A stretch of DNA of 7,452 nucleotides, from contig JAQBVZ010000029.1 in assembly GCA_027625205.1 (NCBI GenBank), positions 1 to 7,452 of the forward strand. Direction: 5' to 3'. The notes beneath the pieces were generated by a model that worked only from the letters and a program-made list of their open reading frames with translations, was not told where the DNA came from and did not search any database. A program made the position numbers and the translations under genes. This stretch comes from Chloroflexota bacterium. Its GTDB lineage: Bacteria > Chloroflexota > Dehalococcoidia > Lucifugimonadales > Australimonadaceae. Within the stretch, counting starts at the first letter, position 1, and each line of letters opens with the position of its first letter. Below are positions 1 to 5,180 of the stretch, in pieces.

Positions 1-46
1 AGGGCGAAGCCCTCTGACGGGGTACTAGGGGTGTCCCCTAGCACCC
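1..46. repeat. Two adjacent hairpins, repeat-like sequence at window edge
   Basis: Bases 1-13 form a 5-bp stem with a GAA loop (AGGGC/GCCCT). Bases 20-46 form a longer stem: CTAGGGG (25-31) pairs with CCCCTAG (35-41) around a TGT loop, and GGGT (20-23) pairs with ACCC (43-46) beyond one mismatch. No T-run follows on either strand, so an intrinsic terminator is unlikely. Two compact G/C-rich hairpins outside a gene suggest a short dispersed repeat (MITE- or REP-like), possibly cut by the window edge. No second copy was found in this window, so the repeat reading is an inference. Confidence 0.4.
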
Positions 47-171
47 AAACGTTCGGGGCTGAGTGGGTGGGAAATACGACGATAGCCTTTTGAAAAATCA
101 ATTGCGCAAATCAGCATCGCTTATGTGAATCATCGCCATACCAAGCGCCATTACAGCAAGGAGTAGTCATC
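47..171 (+). other. Leader region of menB
   Basis: These are non-coding bases between the hairpins and the menB start. The region is A/T-richer than the genes and contains a perfect 8-base palindrome TTGCGCAA (102-109). A good Shine-Dalgarno AAGGAG lies at 158-163, 8 bases before the ATG. I could not find a convincing -35/-10 pair: TTGAAA at 90-95 has no matching -10 at 16-18 bases. The promoter of the men genes probably lies here, but I cannot place it. Confidence 0.35.
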
Positions 172-978
172 ATGACACAGCTAGAGTTCACCGACATTCT
201 GTACGAGAAGAAGGACCGTATAGCCAAGATCACCATCAACCGTGAAGAGACGCGCAACGCGTTCAGGCCAAAGACCATTGACGAGATGGTCACCGCCTTC
301 CAGGACGCGTGGCACGACAACGAGGTGGGTGTGATTGTGCTGACGGGCGCTGGCGACAAGGCGTTCTGCTCAGGCGGCGACCAGAAGCTACGTGGCAAGG
401 GCGGCTATAACGACGAGGAGGGCATGGCGCGGCTCCAGGTCATTGACCTGCACCGGATGATACGCATGGTGCCCAAGCCGGTCATTGCCATGGTGAACGG
501 ATTTGCCATTGGCGGCGGCCATGTACTCCATGTGCTCTGCGACCTCTCCATTGCCAGTGAGAATGCGGTTTTCGGGCAGACAGGGCCGCGCGTGGGCAGC
601 TTTGACGCAGGGTTCGGCAGCATATTCCTGGCCCAGATAGTGGGTGAGAAGAAGGCCCGTGAGATTTGGTACCTCTGCCGCCGCTACTCCGCAGCAGAGG
701 CGGAGGCCATGGGACTGGTGAACAAGGTGGTGCCCTTTGACAAGCTGGAAGAGGAGACCATGCAATGGTGCAAAGAGCTCCTGGAGAAGAGCCCCACGGC
801 GCTGCGGTTCCTGAAGGCCTCCTTCAACACGTCAACAGACTGGGCCTATGGGCTGGAAGCGGTGGCCCACGGCGCAACAAGCCTCTTCTACCACACGGAG
901 GAGGCGGCAGAGGGCAACCTTGCCTTCAAAGAGAAGCGTGAGCCGGACTTTTCCAAGTTCCGTCACATGCCTTGGTAA
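172..978 (+). CDS. menB: 1,4-dihydroxy-2-naphthoyl-CoA synthase (naphthoate synthase), crotonase fold
   Basis: The 268-residue product matches MenB, which closes the second ring of the naphthoquinone by turning o-succinylbenzoyl-CoA into DHNA-CoA in the cytosol. Visible marks are CSGGDQK at 66-72 (CoA/oxyanion-hole region), GGGH at 114-117, and [10 protein letters not shown] at 136-145. Further marks are KKAREIW around 160-166 and the C-terminal PDFSKF at 258-263. Length is typical of the family. The glycine in QTGP (G138) corresponds to the bicarbonate-binding glycine of type I MenB; actinobacterial type II enzymes carry an acidic residue there. The start is fixed by AAGGAG at 158-163, 8 bases upstream. 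The main alternative is the related 2-ketocyclohexanecarboxyl-CoA hydrolase BadI, which shares KKAREIWY and EAEAMGL-like stretches. The VGSFD motif and the downstream MenA-like gene favour MenB. Confidence 0.85.
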   Translation: MTQLEFTDILYEKKDRIAKITINREETRNAFRPKTIDEMVTAFQDAWHDNEVGVIVLTGAGDKAFCSGGDQKLRGKGGYNDEEGMARLQVIDLHRMIRMVPKPVIAMVNGFAIGGGHVLHVLCDLSIASENAVFGQTGPRVGSFDAGFGSIFLAQIVGEKKAREIWYLCRRYSAAEAEAMGLVNKVVPFDKLEEETMQWCKELLEKSPTALRFLKASFNTSTDWAYGLEAVAHGATSLFYHTEEAAEGNLAFKEKREPDFSKFRHMPW

Positions 979-1020
979 ATGCCCTGGTAGTGACCGAGTA
1001 ACGCAGAGAAAGAGTAACCA

Positions 1021-1932
1021 ATGTCCACAGCGACACAACGTCCGTCCACGCTCAATGCCTGGTTCTGGGCCACACGTCCCTTCTCCCTTGGGGCGTCAGC
1101 AGTACCGGTGCTGGTAGGCACCTCCGTGGCCTCCACGGTCACGCAGGTCAACTGGACGCTGTTCATCCTGGCACTCTCGGGTTCCATCCTCATCCAGATA
1201 GGCACCAACCTCACCGATGAGTACACGGACCACCGCCGCACAGGCGGCATTTCCAAGTACCCGGCGCCCCACAAGGTCATCTCCCGGGGGCTGCTGTCTG
1301 AAAGGGCCGTGCTGGTGGGCATGGTTGTGAGCTTCGGCATCGCCACAGGGATGGGTCTCTACATTGTCTCTCAGGTGGGCTGGCCCATTCTGGCCGTGGG
1401 GCTGAACAGCGTGGCGGTGGCGTACTTCTACAGCGCGGGGCCGTACCCCATTGGCAACCTTGGCCTGGGTGAGGTCACGGTGTTCTTCTTCATGGGGCCG
1501 TTGATGGTCTCAGCCGCCTACTTCGTTCAGACGGAGACGCTGGCGTGGTCTGCGTTATGGGCGTCGCTGCCGGTGGCCTTCACAGTGACGGCCATCATGC
1601 ACTGCAACAACCTACGCGATATTGAGGAGGACCGAGAGCACGGCAAGCACACCATAGCCACCCTGACAGGGTGGGCCCGCGGGCTGTGGGTCTACGCGGG
1701 CCTTCTGGCGGCCGCCTACGTCACAGTCACGGTCGCTGCGCTGACCGGCGCTCTCCCCGCTTTTGCGCCGTTGGGGTTGATCACGATTCCCATAGCCTTT
1801 CAGGCCGCCCAGGGACTCTGGCATGCTGACGGACGGCCAGCCATGAATAGGGCCATGGTGCGCACCGCCATGCTCCACGTCTATACGGGAATCTGGGTCT
1901 CTCTAGGGATTGCGCTGGACAGGGCACTATAA
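1021..1932 (+). CDS. menA: 1,4-dihydroxy-2-naphthoate polyprenyltransferase-like, UbiA family
   Basis: This is a 303-residue polytopic membrane protein of the UbiA prenyltransferase superfamily. It would join a polyprenyl chain to DHNA, giving demethylmenaquinone. It opens with W..RPFSLGASAVPVLVG (about 16-33), typical of MenA. The first Asp-rich motif is NLTDEYTD (63-70) and the second is NNLRDIEEDREHGKHT (196-211), with D200, D204 and K209 in the expected Mg-diphosphate positions. About 8-9 hydrophobic segments follow the usual pattern, and the length is normal. It lies 42 bases after menB on the same strand, so co-transcription is likely. A weak purine-rich site (AGAAAGAG, 1007-1014) precedes the ATG. 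The first motif differs slightly from the common N-D-x-x-D form (here D66-E67..D70). Another UbiA-type transferase is possible, but the menB neighbour supports MenA. Confidence 0.8.
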   Translation: MSTATQRPSTLNAWFWATRPFSLGASAVPVLVGTSVASTVTQVNWTLFILALSGSILIQIGTNLTDEYTDHRRTGGISKYPAPHKVISRGLLSERAVLVGMVVSFGIATGMGLYIVSQVGWPILAVGLNSVAVAYFYSAGPYPIGNLGLGEVTVFFFMGPLMVSAAYFVQTETLAWSALWASLPVAFTVTAIMHCNNLRDIEEDREHGKHTIATLTGWARGLWVYAGLLAAAYVTVTVAALTGALPAFAPLGLITIPIAFQAAQGLWHADGRPAMNRAMVRTAMLHVYTGIWVSLGIALDRAL

Positions 1933-2000
1933 GTCTGTCTCATTGACACGCTAACCCAGCGGGCATAGCGTCTGCGTTACGACTGCCCCCTGGAGCGCCT

Positions 2001-3239
2001 TTGATACAAAACGGCCCACACCTTTTGGACCGCATCCCACCGGACCTGCGCCACCTACCCTCCGTCCTTATCTACATGGTGGGGCTCTCCTCTGGCTTTG
2101 CGCTGGGCATGGTGACGTTGCTTGTCCCCCTGTACATACTGCACCTGGGTTATGACGCGGCAGCCGTGGGGCTGGTAGTCTCCTCCCAAAGCATCTTCCA
2201 GGTGCCTCTACGGTTCATGGCCGGAGCCCTCTCCGACCGCTTTGGCGAGCGCTCCGTGCTTTGGCTCTCCTTCTCGTTTCTGGCGCTGGGAGGGGCGGGC
2301 ATGATGCTCTCAACGTCACTCTGGGTGATATTCCCTCTCCAGATCATCATTGGCATAGCGCGGTCCATCTACTGGACGCCCTCACAGTCATATGCCAGCC
2401 GCAGCTACGGAGCGAACCCAGGCATTGCCATTGGCCGCCAGGTGAGCTTTGAGGCCATGGGGCAGATGTCAGGTGCGGCGGCGGCAGGATTTGCGGTGGT
2501 GGCCTTCGGTTACAGCACCGCATTCGGCATTGGCGCGTGGCTTGCCGTTGCGGGGGCGGTGGTCGTCACTCTCATGCCAAGGCTTGCCCGGAAAGAGGCA
2601 CCGAGGACCATCCGCGCCTCTCTGGCCCCAATCCCCGGCCTGCTGCGCAACCGCACGCTCCACCTGGCGGGAGTCATTGCGTTCGTATCAGCCACAGCCA
2701 TCTCCCTCCAGGGATCGGTGTACCCCGTGTTCCTCAAAGAGGTGGGCTACGACGAGGCTGGTATCGGCGTGCTCAGAGCCGTCAACTCCGTCGGCACCAT
2801 GGTGGTGGCCTTCATCTTTGGGGTCATTGTGGCCAATTTTGGGCAACGGCGACTCATGGGGTTCAGCCTGGCGCTGATAGGCGGGCTGGTGGTGCTGTCC
2901 ACACTGACGGCGGAGACGCTATGGGTGTCCATCCTGGTGTTCCTGGTTATGGGCATCATCTACGCCAACCTCCGCTCCCTCTACCCCACCATGGGCGCCC
3001 AGAACAGCAGCCCAGAACAGAGGGGAATGGCTATCTCCGTGGTGGGCATGTACTGGGGCGTGGCCCAACTCATCATTCCGGTGACGTTCGGCTTCATAGC
3101 CAAGTACCTGGGCGCGGCTGAATCGCTATGGATTGCAGCCGGCCTCTTCATAATACTCAGCCTGCTGACACCCCTGCTCTTCCACCTGCTTGGTCCACAG
3201 CCACCGGCGTCCAGCGCTGAGCCAGCGGGAGAGGCCTAA
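2001..3239 (+). CDS. Major facilitator superfamily (MFS) transporter, substrate unknown
   Basis: The 412-residue product has about 12 hydrophobic segments in two halves (roughly 21-190 and 219-397), joined by a basic cytoplasmic linker (about 193-218). The MFS loop 2-3 signature is clear: GALSDRFGER at 75-84, after a helix ending RFMA. The second half ends with a helical pair around 342-397 and a short Pro/Ala/Glu tail. The start is a TTG with GGAG at 1992-1995, 5 bases upstream. The next in-frame ATG (codon 26) would cut the first membrane helix, so the TTG is preferred. It lies 68 bases after menA and is co-oriented, so it may share the transcript. No sequence cue identifies the substrate; drug, sugar or organic acid export or import all remain open. 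Confidence 0.85.
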   Translation: MIQNGPHLLDRIPPDLRHLPSVLIYMVGLSSGFALGMVTLLVPLYILHLGYDAAAVGLVVSSQSIFQVPLRFMAGALSDRFGERSVLWLSFSFLALGGAGMMLSTSLWVIFPLQIIIGIARSIYWTPSQSYASRSYGANPGIAIGRQVSFEAMGQMSGAAAAGFAVVAFGYSTAFGIGAWLAVAGAVVVTLMPRLARKEAPRTIRASLAPIPGLLRNRTLHLAGVIAFVSATAISLQGSVYPVFLKEVGYDEAGIGVLRAVNSVGTMVVAFIFGVIVANFGQRRLMGFSLALIGGLVVLSTLTAETLWVSILVFLVMGIIYANLRSLYPTMGAQNSSPEQRGMAISVVGMYWGVAQLIIPVTFGFIAKYLGAAESLWIAAGLFIILSLLTPLLFHLLGPQPPASSAEPAGEA

Positions 3240-3304
3240 ACTCTTGAATACGCGTTAGAGAGAAGTGTGTGTCACAGTTCCTCTCAGTCATTTATTATTG
3301 GTGC

Positions 3305-3784
3305 ATGATGGAAATTCGCATCGCCCTTCTTTCAGACCTGGAAGACCTCCAGCGGGTAATTGCCAGCCTTAGAGACCACTTGCATCGAAATAATCCAAAC
3401 GATGCGGCCCTCACGGAAAATCTCCTACGTCTCTTGGCCACTGGCGAATCAGAATTTTCCCTCGCCCTTGATGGCAAGGGAAACGGGGTTGGGTACACCC
3501 AGCAGCGATATCGTTATTCCCTTTGGCTGGGTGGGCAAGAAGCAACGCTCGAAGACCTATTCGTTTCACCTTCAACCCGCGGGCAGGGCATCGGCACTCA
3601 CCTCGTACAATTTGTCATGGAGCGGGCAAAGGAGAAGGGTTGCGCGTTGCTAAAGCTAGATACCAACCAGAGCAACCAAGAAGCCATACGCATCTACCAA
3701 CGGTTGGGGTTCGTCTCAGGTTCAACCCGATACTCTAATTCTCGCCAACTATCTTTCCAAAAGATTCTTGGGCCCCCTCTCTGA
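3305..3784 (+). CDS. GNAT-family N-acetyltransferase
   Basis: The 159-residue protein transfers an acetyl group from acetyl-CoA to an unknown amine. From the chosen start, the domain opens with the typical beta strand MEIRIALLSDLEDL. The acetyl-CoA pyrophosphate-binding loop is R92-G-Q-G-I-G97, preceded by LEDLFVSPST. Motif B is LDTNQSNQEAIRIYQRLGF (118-136), with the usual Tyr at 131 and terminal GF. Length is normal for a single GNAT domain. Start choice is uncertain. ATGs at 3305 and 3308 match the domain edge but lack a ribosome-binding site. A GTG at 3269, 3 bases after GAGAGAAG, would add 12 mostly hydrophobic residues. G+C in its first 120 bases is about 51% by count, against about 61% in a 120-base sample of the MFS gene, which may indicate transfer. 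It converges with the minus-strand gene ending at 3789. Confidence 0.85.
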   Translation: MMEIRIALLSDLEDLQRVIASLRDHLHRNNPNDAALTENLLRLLATGESEFSLALDGKGNGVGYTQQRYRYSLWLGGQEATLEDLFVSPSTRGQGIGTHLVQFVMERAKEKGCALLKLDTNQSNQEAIRIYQRLGFVSGSTRYSNSRQLSFQKILGPPL

Positions 3785-3788
3785 GCAA

Positions 3789-3989
3789 CTAGAGCGACGC
3801 AGTTTGTACTTCCTTTATTGGAGGGAAGTGCAAAACGCGCAATTGCACCACCGCAGAGATGGTGATTCCCAACGCTTTCAAGACAGCTTTTGCGATATCA
3901 ACACTTTCATCAGAAACTGATTCCCGTTTAGCCTTCCTAAGCAATTTGCGGCTGCGTTCTGGGCTCAACTTGACCTTGCCACCCGTCAT
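3789..3989 (-). CDS. Small hypothetical protein, faintly RelB/DinJ antitoxin-like
   Basis: This is a 66-codon frame on the minus strand, converging on the GNAT gene with 4 bases between stops. The first 25 residues are very basic (Lys/Arg-rich). Residues 30-50 (VDIAKAVLKALGITISAVVQL) resemble the helix-turn region of RelB/DinJ ribbon-helix-helix antitoxins, where A-x-x-V-L-x-x-L-G-[IL]-[ST]-x-S is common. The usual N-terminal strand is not clear, and the tail after residue 50 is too short for that family. The tail (VLHFP, 52-56) is encoded by one arm of the 16-base inverted repeat. No RelE/YafQ-type toxin gene adjoins it. It could be a truncated antitoxin, an unrelated small protein, or chance. 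Its ATG lies 5 bases after the stop of another minus-strand frame, so the two may once have been coupled. Confidence 0.35.
   Translation of the reverse strand: MTGGKVKLSPERSRKLLRKAKRESVSDESVDIAKAVLKALGITISAVVQLRVLHFPPIKEVQTASL
3803..3834. other. 11-bp hairpin between convergent genes
   Basis: TTTGTACTTCC (3803-3813) pairs with GGAAGTGCAAA (3824-3834), with one T:G wobble and a 10-base loop. It sits just past the GNAT stop and inside the end of the minus-strand small gene. There is no T-run after it on either strand, so it is at best a weak or factor-assisted terminator. Its right arm overlaps the 16-base inverted repeat (3821-3836), so it may instead belong to the end of a mobile segment. 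Confidence 0.35.
3821..3836 (+). repeat. Left arm of 16-bp perfect inverted repeat
   Basis: GAGGGAAGTGCAAAAC here is the exact reverse complement of 4888-4903. The match stops at both edges. With equal base frequencies, about 0.006 such pairs would be expected by chance in a window of this size, so the pair is probably meaningful. It lies inside the 3' end of the small minus-strand gene. Confidence 0.6.
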
Positions 3990-3994
3990 CCCGG

Positions 3995-4152
3995 CTATGA
4001 CTCAGCTAGTGCTTGATCATCGCGTTCCGTGATGGCGTCCGTGAGTTCACCAATCGTGATGCTTATCCCCACGCCGTTGTAACGAGCGCTGATCGCAATG
4101 CCCCTATGCCCCTATGCCCTCCATAGTTTCCCCCAAGGTTAGTATTATGCAC
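3995..4152 (-). pseudogene. Remnant of a small gene, frame broken by an 8-base tandem duplication
   Basis: From the minus strand, the frame ending at the TAG (3997-3995) reads back through a protein-like stretch: IAISARYNGVGISITIGELT, then DAITERDDQALAES. It meets a stop inside a tandem duplication of CCCCTATG (4101-4116 on plus). Removing one 8-base copy restores an open frame back to a GTG at 4152, giving about 49 residues. The next minus-strand gene starts 5 bases after its stop, suggesting a former two-gene unit. I do not recognise the protein. Evidence is limited to the appearance of the translation and the frame repair, so this may be chance. Confidence 0.25.
4101..4116. repeat. Tandem duplication of 8-mer CCCCTATG
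   Basis: Two exact head-to-tail copies (4101-4108, 4109-4116) are followed by a partial third (CCCT, 4117-4120) and preceded by ATG, so the period-8 tract spans about 4098-4120. Replication slippage is the likely origin. A gain or loss of one copy shifts any reading frame crossing it. Confidence 0.8.
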
Positions 4153-4385
4153 ACTCCGTAACGATCGTAGCCACCCTTAAAGTAGGGAAGGGTGAATTGC
4201 GTTTCCCTCCGGCCGTGGGTAATTGGGAGCATCTTGCGAGTGTGAATTGGTCCGAGCCGTCATTGACCACCGACGTAAAATGGCGATGGGTCGCTCGGTC
4301 CTGAGAGCGCGGTCCATAACAGGTGTCATCCTGTAACCTCGGCCGCGTCCGGTCTAATGGTTGAGGAAGCAATCAGGAGGTGAAC
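4153..4385. other. Intergenic region upstream of the rhodanese gene
   Basis: About 230 bases with no convincing gene on either strand. A 120-base sample (4141-4260) has about 52% G+C. There is a small inverted repeat ACAGG/CCTGT around a 6-base loop at 4319-4334, too weak to name. I saw no tRNA, no riboswitch-like fold and no clear sigma-70 promoter; TTGACC at 4263-4268 has no -10 at a proper distance. It probably carries the promoter for the rhodanese gene. Confidence 0.4.
4375..4383 (+). promoter_or_regulatory. Strong Shine-Dalgarno of the rhodanese gene
   Basis: AGGAGGTGA is a full match to the anti-Shine-Dalgarno sequence. Its core AGGAGG (4375-4380) is 5 bases from the ATG at 4386. This argues for the ATG over the in-frame GTG at 4380, which lies inside the site itself. 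Confidence 0.75.
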
Positions 4386-4853
4386 ATGTTGCAACGTTCA
4401 GGCGAGTTCTCTTTGGTGCTCGAAACTCCAGCGGTTAGCCCTGATGAGGCGAGCGCGCATTTTTCGGCGAAGCTGTCCGTTGAGACTGACATTTCAGACG
4501 TCATGCTCGACCTGCAACGGGGGTACGAGGGTTTCGTGCTGCTCGATGCCAGGGATCAGGCAGCGTTTGACGCGTGCCATATACCGAGCGCAGTCAGCAT
4601 GCCGGCGCGCCGGATCGATGCTGAAACAACGCGAGACATACCCAAGGAGAAAGCGGTCGTCGTCTATTGCTGGGGACCAGCTTGCAATAGTGCGACGAAA
4701 GCTGCTCTAAAACTGGCGAGGCTCGGATTCAGTGTCAAAGAGCTTATCGGTGGAATCGAGTACTGGCGCAAAGAGGGCGGACACGTCGAAGTCACACTAG
4801 CTGAGTCAGCGCCGAAGTACTGGCAGGGACCTGAGTGGCCGGGGAAAGCTTAA
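4386..4853 (+). CDS. Single-domain rhodanese-like sulfurtransferase
   Basis: The 155-residue product has one rhodanese domain, which carries a persulfide on a cysteine and passes the sulfur to an acceptor. The fold marks are V51-L-L-D-A-R56, HIPSAVSMP at 65-73, and VVVYCWGPAC at 91-100. C95 is the expected catalytic cysteine, and C100 lies at the end of the loop. GGIEYWRKEGG (122-132) follows, and the protein ends in a Trp-rich tail. No signal peptide is seen, so it is probably cytosolic. The first 38 residues precede the domain core and could form a small N-terminal helix region. The start follows the strong ribosome-binding site. Codon use looks less biased than in the menB-MFS block. The gene stands alone within the segment bracketed by the 16-base inverted repeat. 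Acceptor and physiological role cannot be read from the sequence. Confidence 0.85.
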   Translation: MLQRSGEFSLVLETPAVSPDEASAHFSAKLSVETDISDVMLDLQRGYEGFVLLDARDQAAFDACHIPSAVSMPARRIDAETTRDIPKEKAVVVYCWGPACNSATKAALKLARLGFSVKELIGGIEYWRKEGGHVEVTLAESAPKYWQGPEWPGKA

Positions 4854-4887
4854 TCGGCCTCGCGATTCCAAACCACCGCATTAAAGA

Positions 4888-4903
4888 GTTTTGCACTTCC
4901 CTC
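4888..4903 (-). repeat. Right arm of 16-bp perfect inverted repeat
   Basis: GTTTTGCACTTCCCTC is the exact reverse complement of 3821-3836. It ends four bases before the ATG of the XRE gene and takes the place where a ribosome-binding site would be expected. The two arms enclose 1,083 bases including themselves. The bases outside the arms (TTTATTG left, ACGCATG right) do not form a direct repeat. Confidence 0.6.
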
Positions 4904-4907
4904 ACGC

Positions 4908-5180
4908 ATGGCCAAACGCAAGCAACGGCCCCAGTACACGTGGGATGCCCAGGCCGTCCGCTCTCTTCGGCAGCATATGGAACTCAACCAGGATGAGCTG
5001 GCCCAGGAGCTAGGGGTGCGCCAGCAAACGGTGAGCGAGTGGGAGTTGGGCCTGTACACGCCCCGAGGCGCGTCACTCCGCGTTCTCTCCATGGTGGCGG
5101 AAGAGTCCAGCTTCTATGACGTCGCTCCTCAAGACAAAAGCGCGCCGGACTCCACACCTGAGTCGGGACATGGCAGCTAG
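4908..5180 (+). CDS. XRE-type helix-turn-helix DNA-binding protein
   Basis: A 90-residue protein with one Cro/CI-type helix-turn-helix. Helix 2 is QDELAQELGV (28-37), the recognition helix is RQQTVSEWELGL (38-49), and closing helices run to about residue 66. Residues 70-90 form a Pro/Ser/Asp-rich, probably disordered tail. It would bind DNA, probably as a dimer, at an unknown operator. The ATG at 4908 places the domain correctly, while the next ATG (codon 24) would cut helix 1. No Shine-Dalgarno precedes it, because the inverted-repeat arm is there; translation may be leaderless or its native leader may be lost. Its stop overlaps the proposed start of the DUF2851 gene by 11 bases, so the two are probably translationally coupled. 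A regulator of its own operon is a reasonable inference. Confidence 0.8.
   Translation: MAKRKQRPQYTWDAQAVRSLRQHMELNQDELAQELGVRQQTVSEWELGLYTPRGASLRVLSMVAEESSFYDVAPQDKSAPDSTPESGHGS

Noticed and set aside
1..93. Open plus-strand frame from the window edge to a TGA at 91-93
   Set aside because: It runs straight through both hairpins and has no family-like features; 30 codons without a stop in G/C-rich repeat sequence is weak evidence for a gene end.
90..130. Sigma-70 promoter for menB (TTGAAA at 90-95)
   Set aside because: No -10-like hexamer lies 16-18 bases downstream; the spacing to TTATGT at 121 is 25 bases.
4319..4334. Operator-like inverted repeat ACAGG/CCTGT
   Set aside because: Five-base arms are too short to support a binding site without a second copy or a known regulator.
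4145..4372. 75-codon minus-strand frame upstream of the rhodanese gene
   Set aside because: No ribosome-binding site and no recognisable domain; the translation lacks protein-like patterning.
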